Translations under genes and position numbers: made by a program
Notes under the pieces: model-generated
The model's database searches: none
What the model saw: the letters and a program-made list of their open reading frames with translations, nothing else
Told to the model about the DNA's origin: nothing
NCBI GenBank assembly: GCA_037833965.1
Contig: AP031357.1
Location: forward strand, 11,862,001 to 11,926,000
Source of the DNA: Marchantia polymorpha subsp. ruderalis
Lineage: Eukaryota; Streptophyta; Marchantiopsida; Marchantiales; Marchantiaceae
Length of the DNA: 64,000 nucleotides
Reading direction: 5' to 3'
Shown here: piece after piece, positions 11,770 through 22,854 of the stretch
How the letters are laid out: each line of letters opens with the position of its first letter
How positions within the stretch are numbered: position 1 is the first letter of the stretch

Positions 11770-13326
11770 CAAATTGTTACCAAAGGTTCGATCTTAAGTT
11801 CGATCTGTATAGTATAATTGTGCAATTGTGCGAGTTTAGTGTGCGCTGAAGGCACTGTCAGAGTACAGCCGACAATCAGAGGGAATCCTTCCCGAAATTT
11901 TATGACACAGTGGAAATCATGATCTTGGATTCTGAATTCTTCTTCTGTGAAGTTTTCTTAATCGAGTTTTGGTACTCCGGTGGATGCGGAAAATGCTGAA
12001 TGAAGTCAGAATTGAGTACAAACGAAAGCATTTGATGTCGTACCATATCTTTACACTTTTCTCTCGAGGCTTGTCCTCGGCTGTTGTCACATGTCCATCA
12101 CCACTTCATCCGCACATAATCTTTCACCGTCCAATTGCTCAATCGCGGTTTGAAAGTTCATGTCAATCGTCAGATCGAGAGTGAACTGAGACATGGTGGA
12201 ATGGTCTATTAAGCTTCACGGAATTTGATCGCGAGATTTCGTCACGGAGATGTCCTTAACGTTTCGGATTGCCCTCTGCTCCCCGCTCAATCATCAAAAC
12301 TCACCGCGCGTGGACATTCATTTGTTATTAATTTCAAATTGGCAGCATCTGCACAAAATTCTCGTTCCTGCGAACATATCTTGGATACATTCTCGCATCT
12401 ACCAACAAGTTGCCATTCTAACCAGCTGTATCCAGATACAACCATTTTAAGTTTCATTATAGTGAAACTGTGTAGCGGAAGATATTGAATAAGTAAGGTA
12501 GAGAAAAAAACTGGGATTGAGATTAAAGTTCTATTGTCTTCATGAGGTTGGTTCGAATCGGTATTTTACACTCATTTTTCTTTTGATTTTAGAGTTAACT
12601 TGTATGTTCACTGTCTTCGTGGCAAGGAAGAGAACTATTCGCCGTTATATTTTACTTGCTTCGTTTTTAGTTTTCAAGTTGACAAGTGTTATGTGCTTTT
12701 TCCTTTCTTCCTTTTCTATCTTGTTTTTTGATATTATCTTGCTAAATTTTGGAGTTAATGTTTTTCTTCTTTCGCGATTTTTTCTCTTCTGCGTTTTATT
12801 CAATTTACTTTGCTTTTATATATGTTTATTTTTACCAATGTTTATGTTTTGGAGTTTTATCGTTGCCAACATAAACTAAATTGCAGATTTTATGTCTATC
12901 AGTTATTACTTCGTGACTGTAATATCAAATGGTAATTAAACATTCTTAACTATCATTTTTTTCTTCCAATAGTTAATCGGAAAAATTGCTAATATTTTTC
13001 GCTTTGCCTACTCTTTTTTCTGTGAGCATTCACTTTACTTGCTTTCAAATCGCGAGACCTCCGTTACCGATACGCGGCACATTAAGGATACCGTCCATTG
13101 CAAGTTCATCCTCCGCATGGAGAAGCAATAATACAAACATTCGACATCTGCTGTACAAAGCCAATGGGTTTCAAGTTTCTCTTTACTGAGTGGCCTAAGG
13201 CCGAGAGAATCACAAGATATCAAGTGATTGTCCAAAAATTGTACAAGTCCAACAAGTTCGGTCGGTATGTTACAGGGGTTCAGATCAGACTGAGTTCATT
13301 CGACAGATTACTCCTCTCCTACACAC
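11770..13326. other. Intergenic stretch, T-rich, no gene recognised
   Basis: Contains the 3' flank of the SOSS-B-like gene on the plus strand and the 3' flank of LHCB3 on the minus strand. The convergent arrangement leaves about 1.5 kb between stop codons. A 120-codon open frame at 12517-12879 reads as a hydrophobic string only because the DNA is T-rich. I see no family signature. Confidence 0.45.
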
Positions 13327-14488
13327 TTAAGCTCCGGGGACGAAGTTGGTGGCGTAAGCCCAGGCGTTGTTGGCGACCGGGTTGTCGAGGTGGTCCAACA
13401 GGTTCTCCAGGGGGCCCTTGCCGGTGACGATGGCCTGGACGAAGAATCCGAACATGGAGAACATGGCCAACCGGCCGTTCTTGATCTCCTTCACCTTCAG
13501 CTCGGCGAAGGTCTCGGGGTCCTCAGCAAGACCCAGTGGGTCGAAGTACTTGCCTCCGGGGTAAAGCTCGCCTCCCTCTCCGATTCCGGGGAGACCGTTC
13601 TGGCGGTATCCCTCAACGGCTCCCATGAGCACGACCTGCACGGCCCAGATGGCCAAAATGCTCTGCGCGTGCACAAGGTTGGGGTTGCCGAGGTAGTCGA
13701 GACCACCGTCGGTGAAGATCTGGGACCCGGCCTTGAACCACACTGCCTCCTTCAGCGTCACTCGGCTGTACTTCACCAAAGCCTCGGGCAAGATGCATCC
13801 CAAAGCTCCGAGCATTGCCCACCTTCCGTGGATCAGCTGAATACCAACACCACGCAAAATTCAAGCACCATTCAAGTTCACAGTGAAACAGCTCTTATCC
13901 CATGTCAATAGAAATACAACTTACGCCTGTAAATACTGTGGAGATGGCTCGTGAGCGATTCTTTCGGTAATTCGACTATTGCACATACGACCTACTTAAC
14001 CTAGAGCGAGAAATGGGCGCTCACCTCCAAAGCGCGGTTCTTGGCGAACGATTCGGGGTCGGCAGACAACCCAGCGGTATCCCATCCGTAGTCACCGGGG
14101 AACTCTCCCTTCAGGTAAGAGGGGGTCTGAGCTGAGAACGGGCCCAAGTACTTGGGTCTGTCCGGGCCATACCAGTAGTCGGCGTCCTGCGCACCCAGAT
14201 ATGAGAAGGACGATGATATGAGGAAGACTTCGAGAACAGATGACAACTGAGATGCATTAGGAGTTCCGCATTGCTGTAGAAGACACGGACTGAGACACCG
14301 ATATCTCGAGGAAAGGCAAATCACTGAAATTCGTATGATGACTGATAGGGATTTCATTGAAGCCTTACCATTGAGACCTTAGCCCTGCATACTGGCAATT
14401 GCTCCCTGAGAGCATCCTTGGGTGCAGCGGTAGCACCCAAGAATGTGGATCGGCTCACGACCTGCTTGGTGAGTGCTGTGGCGGCCAT
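13327..14488 (-). CDS. LHCB3: Chlorophyll a/b-binding protein of LHCII, LHCB3 type, 3 exons
   Basis: Thylakoid membrane antenna protein of photosystem II that binds chlorophylls and xanthophylls in LHCII trimers. Exons (minus): 14488-14369, 14186-14025 and 13836-13327, giving 263 residues with all phases zero. The first about 40 residues ([20 protein letters not shown]...) are a chloroplast transit peptide. WYGPDR, the trimerisation motif, follows directly as [18 protein letters not shown]. Helix B carries [11 protein letters not shown], then [20 protein letters not shown]; helix C carries [17 protein letters not shown]; helix A carries [20 protein letters not shown]. The C-terminus is [14 protein letters not shown]. 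The stretch before WYGPDR is short and lacks the phosphorylatable threonine segment of LHCB1/2. With [26 protein letters not shown] and [17 protein letters not shown], this points to LHCB3. The helix C segment is more LHCB1/2-like. Confidence 0.92.
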
Positions 14489-14889
14489 GGCTGCTGATGG
14501 AAGACCGACTGCACAACACTCGACTGACAGCAATGGAAATCTCTAGACCTTCGAGACAGAATTGAGAGTAGTGAGGCAGGCGACGAATATAACGCATCAA
14601 CGATTTGGTGCACAGCCAAAGTCGGAGAGGATAAAGTGACGGGCGAAGAGCGGGGAGCAAAATCTGTGAGAGGGCGAATGAGAGGACCCCATTGGCGATC
14701 TCTGACCGGCATCCATCCCCATCCTCTCATCGACCCAGGCCCACAGCGATCCACCAATTACTCACATCCACCTGGCTTTTCTTTGTTCCAGCGGTTCCCA
14801 TCTGTGCCCACTCTAGTCCAACAATGTTCACGTTATATTTCAATCCAACTTTATCATGACACTAAATTTCTAAGTTTTTACATAAAATG
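14489..14889 (-). promoter_or_regulatory. Upstream region of LHCB3
   Basis: About 400 bp upstream of the LHCB3 start codon before the AT-rich desert begins. On the minus strand a TATA-like TTATATT lies around 14585-14591, about 100 nt before the ATG, at a suitable distance. GATAA-like motifs typical of light-regulated promoters occur nearby. Function is inferred from position only. Confidence 0.4.
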
Positions 14890-14947
14890 ACTTCAATACT
14901 TATCACACTGTCAAATGAAATGTTGACAGTGTGATAAGTATTGAAGT
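14890..14947. repeat. Perfect short foldback, 25-bp stem and 8-nt loop
   Basis: Left arm 14890-14914 and right arm 14923-14947 are exact reverse complements over 25 bp, separated by ATGAAATG. It lies at the boundary between the LHCB3 upstream region and the AT-rich desert. I see no flanking target-site duplication and no coding potential. Confidence 0.95.
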
Positions 14948-17366
14948 AGAATTTTTAAATATCATATTGAAATGAAGTATATATTATTTTATGTTAAAAT
15001 TTAAGCTCTGAGCATATAGAGAATTATGCTTAATAAAATTACATCTTTAGAAAGTATACTTCAATGATACATAAATATATATCCAAACCAGCAGACTTAG
15101 ATCTTTTCCCGTTTTAGCAGTTATGTGAATATGAATGGTGAGTTTTATCCTCATATTACAACACGCGGTATAATTTTGTAATACTAAAACTGATTCTGAT
15201 ATCTCATCACATTTAGATTAATTATCATATATCATTGAACTCTATGCATTCATTCGCTTTATGTTCACTATAGTAGATACATTAACAACACCTATTATCA
15301 TTAATGCGAAATCTTAAAATTTAACATCGTTTAAAAATCAGTCTGAAGTAAATATGATTTTTTCCCCAAAATTAAATTCACATTAAATTAATGGATGTAA
15401 ATTATTAATGGTATATGATGTGTGAACACGCAATATCTCATTTACAAGTTTTGAAACATAACTTCACAAGATGTAATTTTAAATATTAGAAATATAATAT
15501 TGTAACTTAAATTATGAGTTTGAATATAAGTAATCGTTTGAGTAATATTTATATAAGATAAAATTTTCAGCTTTGGCTTATCAACAATTAGATTTTTTCA
15601 GATGTCAAGAAAAAATGGATAAGATTATTAAATGATGTTGTTGTTGGATATGAAGATCAACTTCGGATGCAACAAGAAAGTAAAATAAAGCTTTTTTTCA
15701 GATCTGAAAGGTAAATGATACAGTAGTAGACCGTAAAACTCGTTCATGGAAAAGAAGCTCAGTTTTTAGAGTGAGAGTTCAAAATAAGCCATGAAGCCGA
15801 AAACATGATTCTAAGAATGAGAAAATATTCAGAATACATGCACAAAATGAGAAAAGATTTGCAAGGCAATTAGAAAAAATCTACATCAAATGGAACTTAC
15901 TAAACTTTGAGGTGAGCATGCTCACATCTACCTCTAGTGATGCAACTACGCGAGTAGTAATTTACAACAAGTTAACTAAATTTTGTCTCTAATATGGTCA
16001 AGTTGAAAGTCATGAAAGAATAATAGGAAAAAATATGCAATCCCTTAATTTTTTGTGGATAGATGGATTATAAAGTGTCTTCACACTGGTATCATGTATT
16101 TTTGTATTTACTAAGAATAAACGTCAAACTAGGGTTTCAAATCTGAGTATAAAGGGTCGTTGCCGACTCGAAGAACGTCATTTCTTTGAGTCGAGCCTGT
16201 TAGCGTTGGAAGTACAGCGACTGCTCGTAAGCGTCGACCTGAAGTCTGTTCGGAGTGAGTTGGGCTCGACTTATGTATGTGACAGTTTTAGTGCCATTGG
16301 TGAAAAACACATATTTTCACTCGAAGAATTCAGTTTACATACATCGAATTTGTCGGTGTGATGTTGTCAAGTCAGTTTGTCTGATATAGAAGATCATCGC
16401 GTCAATTGTGGTACATTTGAGTGATTACGCTCTTGTGTCGTATGTGTGTGTATGTGAGTAGCATGTTAGCGATGTAAAATGTATGGCGATATATATTCGC
16501 ACGACACTCGTGATAGCCTTATGGAGTATAAGTCATGACATAGAGCTAAAAAAAATGTAGATAAGTTAAGAGAGTTGTAGTTGCTGCTTTGGTGTGAGAA
16601 AACTTTGTGGCATCACAATCCAATACAATTTGATGTACTTCTAGTTCTTCAAGTATTTTTTGATATAGAGAGTGTGAGATCAGTGATGGTAAGTGGTTAG
16701 GGATAAAATAGTAGGTAATGTATTCTCTGTAACGCTCTTGTTTGAATGAATATATGATTTGATATCCTGCAAGTTACTAAATAATTCTGCAAAGCTGAAT
16801 ATGTAAAGCTAGAATTGTGCAGATGTAATCATTAATTTCTTCTTGAGTCAGTGTAGAGAACCAAAAGAAAGCTAGTTTTTGGCAAGATAAATTATTTCAC
16901 TTTCGTGGAAAATGAATAAAAGAGTTTGCAAGGACAAGAATATGTGATTGTCAAAATGCAAGTATATACGTTATTGTTAGTATACATTACTTTCTTTTCT
17001 ATAACCTAGTACTATTCTCTGTAAATTCGATGACATCATATATCTTAACACAGTGAGTGGATCTTAACATTGGAACTCATAACAAGATTTACAACCAATT
17101 TGGTATCAAATTGGTATCTATCAAAGAAGACCATTATCTCCTCAGTCCAAACACATGATCTCACTGACATTTGAGTAATATGATTATATCACATTGAAAG
17201 TCCAAAAACTTCATTCTGGACTAGCAAATTATGAGAAGTAACATGCAAATCTGAAAATCATTTATAGAAAAGGGAAAGTGATCTGAGACCTATGAATATA
17301 ACATTTGAGTAGTGTTTCAAATTGTAAGAAATTATATTTTCTTCATGGTTTTCATCAAAGTTCAAA
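14948..17366. other. AT-rich desert upstream of the LINE relic
   Basis: No recognisable gene. A less AT-rich island at about 16130-16420 contains a TATAAAGGG box (16148-16156) followed by a short imperfect foldback at 16164-16193 (12-bp stem, one mismatch, 6-nt loop). The island could be a promoter or 5' part of a retroelement. Around 17095-17125 the text reads like a degraded TTGGTATCA primer-binding motif, but I cannot pair LTRs. Part of the stretch near 17.3 kb may be the 5' half of the LINE. Confidence 0.35.
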
Positions 17367-20084
17367 GATAAATTATCTTTTCACAATCTGATCACTTATA
17401 TTCTACCTCTTTTGAAGAAAGTAGAGATAGTTTGTGGTTTGTAGTCTCTTCTAATAATTCTACAAATGACTTGACTGAGCATTATTTGACTTTTGGAGCC
17501 ACATGTAATCTGAAAGTTCTCAACGGTGTCTCTTTCATTCCCAACTCCCACTCCAATACATGTTTTTCCTCTACCGGTGTTAGCACTATAGATTATCTTT
17601 TGTACTCTGCCACTAATAGTTCAATTGACTCAACTTTTGATATTCTAAAGACTCAACCAGAATCATATCATACATCTCTTTTATTTACTCTTTTGTTGTC
17701 AAAGTCAATTCCTCTCTCTACATGTCACTATGTTTCTACTTCCCCCAAGTTTTGTTTAAATGCTAGTAAGAAATAATTTTATAGTCAACATTTACAAGAT
17801 CTCTTGACTCGTACTACTTGGAGATTTGATCCACATACATCTAGTTTGCAACTAAGTGAGTTGCTCCAAAGCTTTGCTTCTAAGTTCTTTTTGAGACATA
17901 AGAGAAGGAGAGCTAGAGGTCTTCCTTGCAATGGATGGGTTGACTTTGATTGCAAGCTAGCGAGAGCGAGATCAGTTGATAAATCCTTGGATCTTCACAA
18001 TCGGCTTATTATGACAAGACTTTACAAAGACTTGGTAAAGTCTAAGAAACGAGCTTTTTTGAGGCGGAAGCAAGAGTGCTTGACAAATGAGCTCTTGGAA
18101 TATTCCAAATCTTTTTGGACGTAGTTGGCAGTACGATCTTCCAAACCTACTCTTGATCCCAAGTCTTTAGTTTCTTTTGTTAAAAAGCTTTATGTTTTTT
18201 CCAATGTTGCATCAATGCCAAGTTGTGAATGAAATTCAGTCTTATTTTCTGAAGCTGAAGTGATGACTCAACTCAGAAAATTGGCAAATGTTAAATGTGA
18301 GGATTTGGATGGTCTTTCTATTGAACTTCTCAAGTGGGGAGGAGATGCTATTGGACTTTTACTCACTAAAGTGTTAAAGAATGCTGCTATTTATGACTTT
18401 CCTTCAACTTGGTCTCTACGGAAAATTGTTCCTATTCACAAATCTGGGAACAATGCCTTGGTGACAAACTATCGGACCATCATGGTGTATAGTATGTTTG
18501 CCAAGTTATTTAGCAAATTGATGGAGTCAAATCTGAGCACATGGGTTGAATCTTGTTGGAAAAGAGCACGGTTTTAAGCTAGTTTTTGTCCTACATTCAA
18601 CACTATAGACCATAACTTGGTTTTGCTTGTTTCATGGGAGAAATCCAAGGGTAATGGAAAAGCTTTGTTGTGTGCCTTCATTGATTTCAAGAAAGCTTTT
18701 GACATAGTGTCTTGTGAGCTTTTATGAAAAAGATTGCAGATCATTGGAGAACCATCAGATTTCTCAGCAGCGGTGGTCACATTATACCGCTCCGTTCGGG
18801 TCAAGATCAACACTTCTCAAACCGAAGAGATTTTGAGTACCATTGTAGTTATTCAAGGTTTTTTTCTCTCTCCTACTCTCTTTTCAGTTTTCATAGATGA
18901 TATAGAAAGCTGGTTAGAGGATTGTGTAAGTGAAGTTGTCAAACTTGGAGGTTTTGTCATCAAAGCTTTCTTGTATGCAGATGATGTCATATTACTAGCA
19001 CGTGATGTCATTAGTGTAGAGAAGCAACTTGACACTTTGGCTAGCTTTTGTACTCAAAATCAGATAGAGTTCAATTTGGAGAAGTCCAAAGTCATTCTTG
19101 TGAGCACTAGATCCAAGCTTTTTTTCTTTTACAATGGATTTGAATTGGAACAAGTGAAGAATTACAGATATTTAGGCATTGATTTCTCTTACAATTATAG
19201 TTGGGCACTTTGTGTGCACAAGAGGATAAAAGATGGTTTCAAAGCTCTATATTCATTGTTAAATAGATATAGAGGAGCTCATCTAGTGTCTTGGAGTCTT
19301 AGGAAATTCTTATTCATGAGCTTAGTGTTTCCCGCTATGTTATATGAAACACAAGTGTGGAGTTTTAGTTGTAAGAAAACAAGTTCGCAACGTTTGAAGA
19401 GGATGCAAAAAATCTTCTTACAAGAAGAATTGGATGTGAGAAACCAAACTTCATATGCTATTCTTCTTGTGGAAACAGGTTTACTACCTCTTGAGGCTGA
19501 AGCTCTCTTTTTTACTATCACTTACGTTAAAAGAGTGATGCTTGATGCTTCTCGACTTACTCTTCAAGCTTTGCGTCACATACCAAGTGGTGGTTCGTAG
19601 ATGTGGTGACTTGGTCTTTGAGGTGGAATGTGACGGAACTTGATTGGAATTTGCAACCTATTGCCCAACATGAGCTCATCAAGGAGTAATTTCTCAGCAT
19701 TATTTGGAGCATACGAGGCAATAAAATGGAGTTTTATCAACATAATGTGAATCTTATGCTTGTTTATTCTTACTTGCGGAGATCTCTACTTCTTTATGTC
19801 ATATTATTGCTAGGCATAGAACAAGATCTCATAGTCTAGGGATTGAAGAATGACATTGGTTGAACATTGATAGGAGTGAACGTATTTGTACGCTATGTGA
19901 TGGCAGAAAAGTTGAGGATGAAGAGCATGTATATCTTACTTGTACTAGATATGTAGATATGAGACCGTTTCATAAAGTTGTCATTGAGAATTTTTATTCT
20001 TTGCTTCAGCTTGAGACTTATGGTTTAGGTTGTTACATTAGGGATGTTATTAGTTATTGTTATATTGCTCTTGGCACTAGTTAG
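17367..20084 (+). mobile_element. Degenerate LINE (non-LTR retrotransposon), endonuclease/reverse transcriptase relic
   Basis: One reading frame runs from about 17367 to 19600 and resembles plant LINE ORF2. In order it has an endonuclease C-terminal piece (GVSTIDYLLYS and a degraded PES-H motif with Asp changed to Tyr), then a linker and the reverse transcriptase. The RT carries DGLSIELLKWGGD, WSLRKIVPIHKSG, NYRTIM, CAFIDFKKAFD, QGFFLSPTLFSVFIDD and the catalytic FLYADDVILLA box at about 18970-19005. Further motifs are NQIEFNLEKSKV and NYRYLGIDF. Stop codons interrupt this same frame at 17774 (TAA), 18122 (TAG), 18230 (TGA), 18575 (TAA) and 18725 (TGA). A frameshift near 19590 leads into a C-terminal zinc-knuckle-like CTLCDGRKVEDEEHVYLTC segment (19890-19946) of the zf-RVT type. 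It is not autonomous now. No poly(A) tail or target-site duplication is evident. Confidence 0.88.
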
Positions 20085-20974
20085 AGTATTCTTTGGGTTC
20101 TCTCATAGGATGGAGTTGGGTCGTTTGTATTGTGTTTTTCAACCTTTTGACTCTTTGGATATCAAGGGCTTGATTTATTTACCATTATTTCTATCATCAT
20201 AATATTTGAAAAGTATACAACTCATAAGCATAGATGACGGTTACGAGCTGAACTTTCAAGATTCAAGCGTTAAAGGGGATCAACATGGAGATGATTTCAG
20301 CTTTCGCAAGAAGTATCACATTTATTTACAGAATTTTCGCCCACTACGGTTCGGAATTTGCTGAAAAGTGCTAAGTGTGTAGTCCTCTATTGTAAGTCCG
20401 AACTTTTTCCTGTTGTGGGTCCTTCAGAGTTCACACGTCTACATCTCATTGGGCTGCTTGCACCATTCAGATTTGGCGTCTCTACCGTCGGCACTTTCAG
20501 TCGAGATGGGTACTTATAGATTGCTCAGAGGAACGTAAGCGGCTTTTTGGTGTAATACTCAGAGCGTGTTCATAAGCATTTTCGTCTTATGTCCTCTCGA
20601 TGGACCCAAGTATTCAACGTTTCCGAAGATTCACACTGCGTAAATAGAACCCAGGCAGGTTGACTCATAGAGCGAGAATTTTGGAACGTTGCTCGACCAA
20701 GGGACTAGGTAGTTTTTATTGAAGCAAGTATCGTACAAATCCTCATGGATAGTATCAACACTTCATCCAAGACCTCGGTGTAAAATCGGACTCAGGACTA
20801 CAGCTGATATGATGACTCTAGGAAGAAGACTTGAGAGTCCAACCTTCCCGATTCCAACCACTACAGAACAAGATTTAGATGCCCCACGCTGGTTGGTCTG
20901 TACACACAAATTGTCTACGTATTATACAACGTCTAGAGGATGCGGCACCAATGAGGTGAAAATGATCGTTAAGG
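20085..20974. other. Intergenic, 3' flank of ClpS1
   Basis: Between the LINE relic and the ClpS1 stop codon. I recognise no coding sequence or repeat. The part next to 20974 should hold the ClpS1 3' untranslated region on the minus strand. Confidence 0.4.
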
Positions 20975-22854
20975 TCAGCAACCGCCGGCTGCAGGCTCTA
21001 TTGAACTTAGAAGTCCATTATTTCTTAATTGCATGCAGTGCTCCTCAGCGTCATTTTGGGCACATATAATTACTACTGCCAATCCATTTATATGAGCTTC
21101 TTGCATAATATTCACTGCGTTGTCAACTGACATTCCAGGAATAACTTTCATGAGCACTTGTACGACATATTCCCTTTTGTTGTAGCTGTCGTTGTGCAGC
21201 ATCACTCTGTATGGAGGCGACAACTTGCGTGACTTCCTGAAAAGTGGGACATACAAGACGTCAGTAAAAAATGGATACGCAATTGCAAAGACAAGAATAT
21301 AAGACGTCAACGGAGTCTACAATAATGACAATAGCGATGTGGAATCGCTCTCTGTCCACCCTCTTCTCCTCGAAAGGAGGACAGTTAAACAGAAAATAGA
21401 ACATCTACGAGCTACACCTACTTGAGGTCGAACTCAGATTCTCTTCCTGGCGTGGGTCTCTCTATTGTTGGTCTGTCAAGGACACCACCCCCCGATCGGC
21501 CAGGTGCAGTTGCAGCTCGACTATTGACACTTCCTCCCTGTATCCTGACTGTGCTTTTGTTCGAAGTCTCCAATCCTGCCAGATTTGAAAGCTAGATCAG
21601 TACCTGCCCTTTATGCATAGACCTACTATTAGAAGAGAAAACAGAGACATCAGTAGGATACAATTCAGGAAACAAATGACATGATAGTAGGTAGGGAACA
21701 GACGGACAAAGACCTGCCAGCAAAGCTCTAAACGGGCTTTCGGCATCAAAAAGGGCGTGCTGCAACATTGAGAAGGTAATGCTTAACTCAGAGGCCCAGT
21801 ACCGTATTAGCATGTAGCTGATACCCAATAAGAGGGGGTTAAGCCGTCGGGTGATTCGACTATCTGCTAAAACCAGAGACCTTTCTGATTTGATTGAAAA
21901 GTGCAGACAATCAGCTTTATTGCTCCACCAGCGGAGGAATACGACCACAAACAGAGTACAGTTATAAACGGGGAAAACACGCATCGAGTCAATCACAGAC
22001 TTAAACGACCAAATTCACTCTGATTTCATTACATCTCAGTGTCTAGAACTTACAGACCAGTAGAGTCGAAAGTTTTATCGAAGAGATCTAATATGTCCCT
22101 CACCCGTTCGTTCACCAGCTACCAATCACATATGAATCGAGTCCACCGTACATACACTGTTTATAGAATTACTTATTTATCTATATAGCTGACCCCCTTT
22201 GAAGAAAGAACAATCTGGCCTAAAATCCACAGACAGTGGAGTTCCAAGAGTATTAGCAGGGACAACGTCAACTGAGCTGACCCTACTCTGTGGACAAGCA
22301 AAATAGAGAGACTCACAAACCGTGTGGAGAAGATTTTGAGGGTGGGCACATACTACAGAAGGTCGTGCTCATTTCCTCATGCAATCATGAGAGATGGCAA
22401 CAACCTTCACCTCTTCATCTCGAGGCACTACTCAGAGAGTAACGCACTTTTTTCAAAGTTGTATCGATCCGGCCGTGACAATGCCGGCTAGTTGTAAAGT
22501 TTAGAGTAAACGCAAACGGGCGCCTCGTAAAAAGAAGAAACGATTGAAAGAAACATCAAGCCGAACAAGGAAAAAACCAACGGGAGAACAGGGGCTAGAG
22601 CCCGAAAGTATCGTGATTGGAATACCCACGGCTAAGAAGCAAGAGCTTAGTGTACACTTTTGATAACAGAGAAAAACATTTATCCCAAACCCATTCCAGA
22701 TAATTTCTCAAGCCTGTATTGTCTCGAAAGAAGCAAATAACAACATACATGCGCTAATGATTGACAAGCAAGCTAGATAGTACATACCAGTTCGGTTAAT
22801 TCGGGCAGGTGTCACCAACGAAGTAGAGAGCACCAGCCGGAAAGTAGCCGCCAT
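20975..22854 (-). CDS. CLPS1: Chloroplast ATP-dependent Clp protease adaptor ClpS1, 3 exons
   Basis: Adaptor that binds substrates with destabilising N-termini and delivers them to the ClpC chaperone of the stromal Clp protease. Exons (minus): 22854-22788, 21575-21422 and 21236-20975. They join as 67, 154 and 262 nt, giving 160 residues. The N-terminus MAATFRLVLSTSLVTPARIN is a chloroplast transit peptide, followed by a low-complexity linker and GGGVLDRPTIERPTPGRESEFD, a conserved plant ClpS1 segment. The adaptor core has PPYRVMLHNDSYNKREYVVQVLMKVIPGM (the YRVMLHND and YV-VLMKVIPGM motifs of the substrate pocket), then AVNIMQEAHINGLAVVIICAQNDAEEHCMQL. The protein ends SSIEPAAGGC, slightly longer than many relatives. 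Intron 1 is about 1.2 kb. The transcription start may lie further upstream, with a spliced 5' untranslated region. Confidence 0.93.

Noticed and set aside
10873-11772. 299-codon minus-strand frame opposite the SOSS-B-like gene
   Set aside because: It is antisense to a clear OB-fold gene and rich in Arg/His/Pro from GC-rich codons, so it is a shadow.
12517-12879. 120-codon plus-strand frame that reads like a membrane protein
   Set aside because: The hydrophobic residues (Phe, Leu, Val, Ile) follow directly from T-rich DNA. There is no family motif or charged-loop pattern.
17095-17125. TTGGTATCA-like primer-binding site of an LTR retrotransposon
   Set aside because: No paired LTRs and no gag/pol in the right place; the following frame belongs to a LINE.
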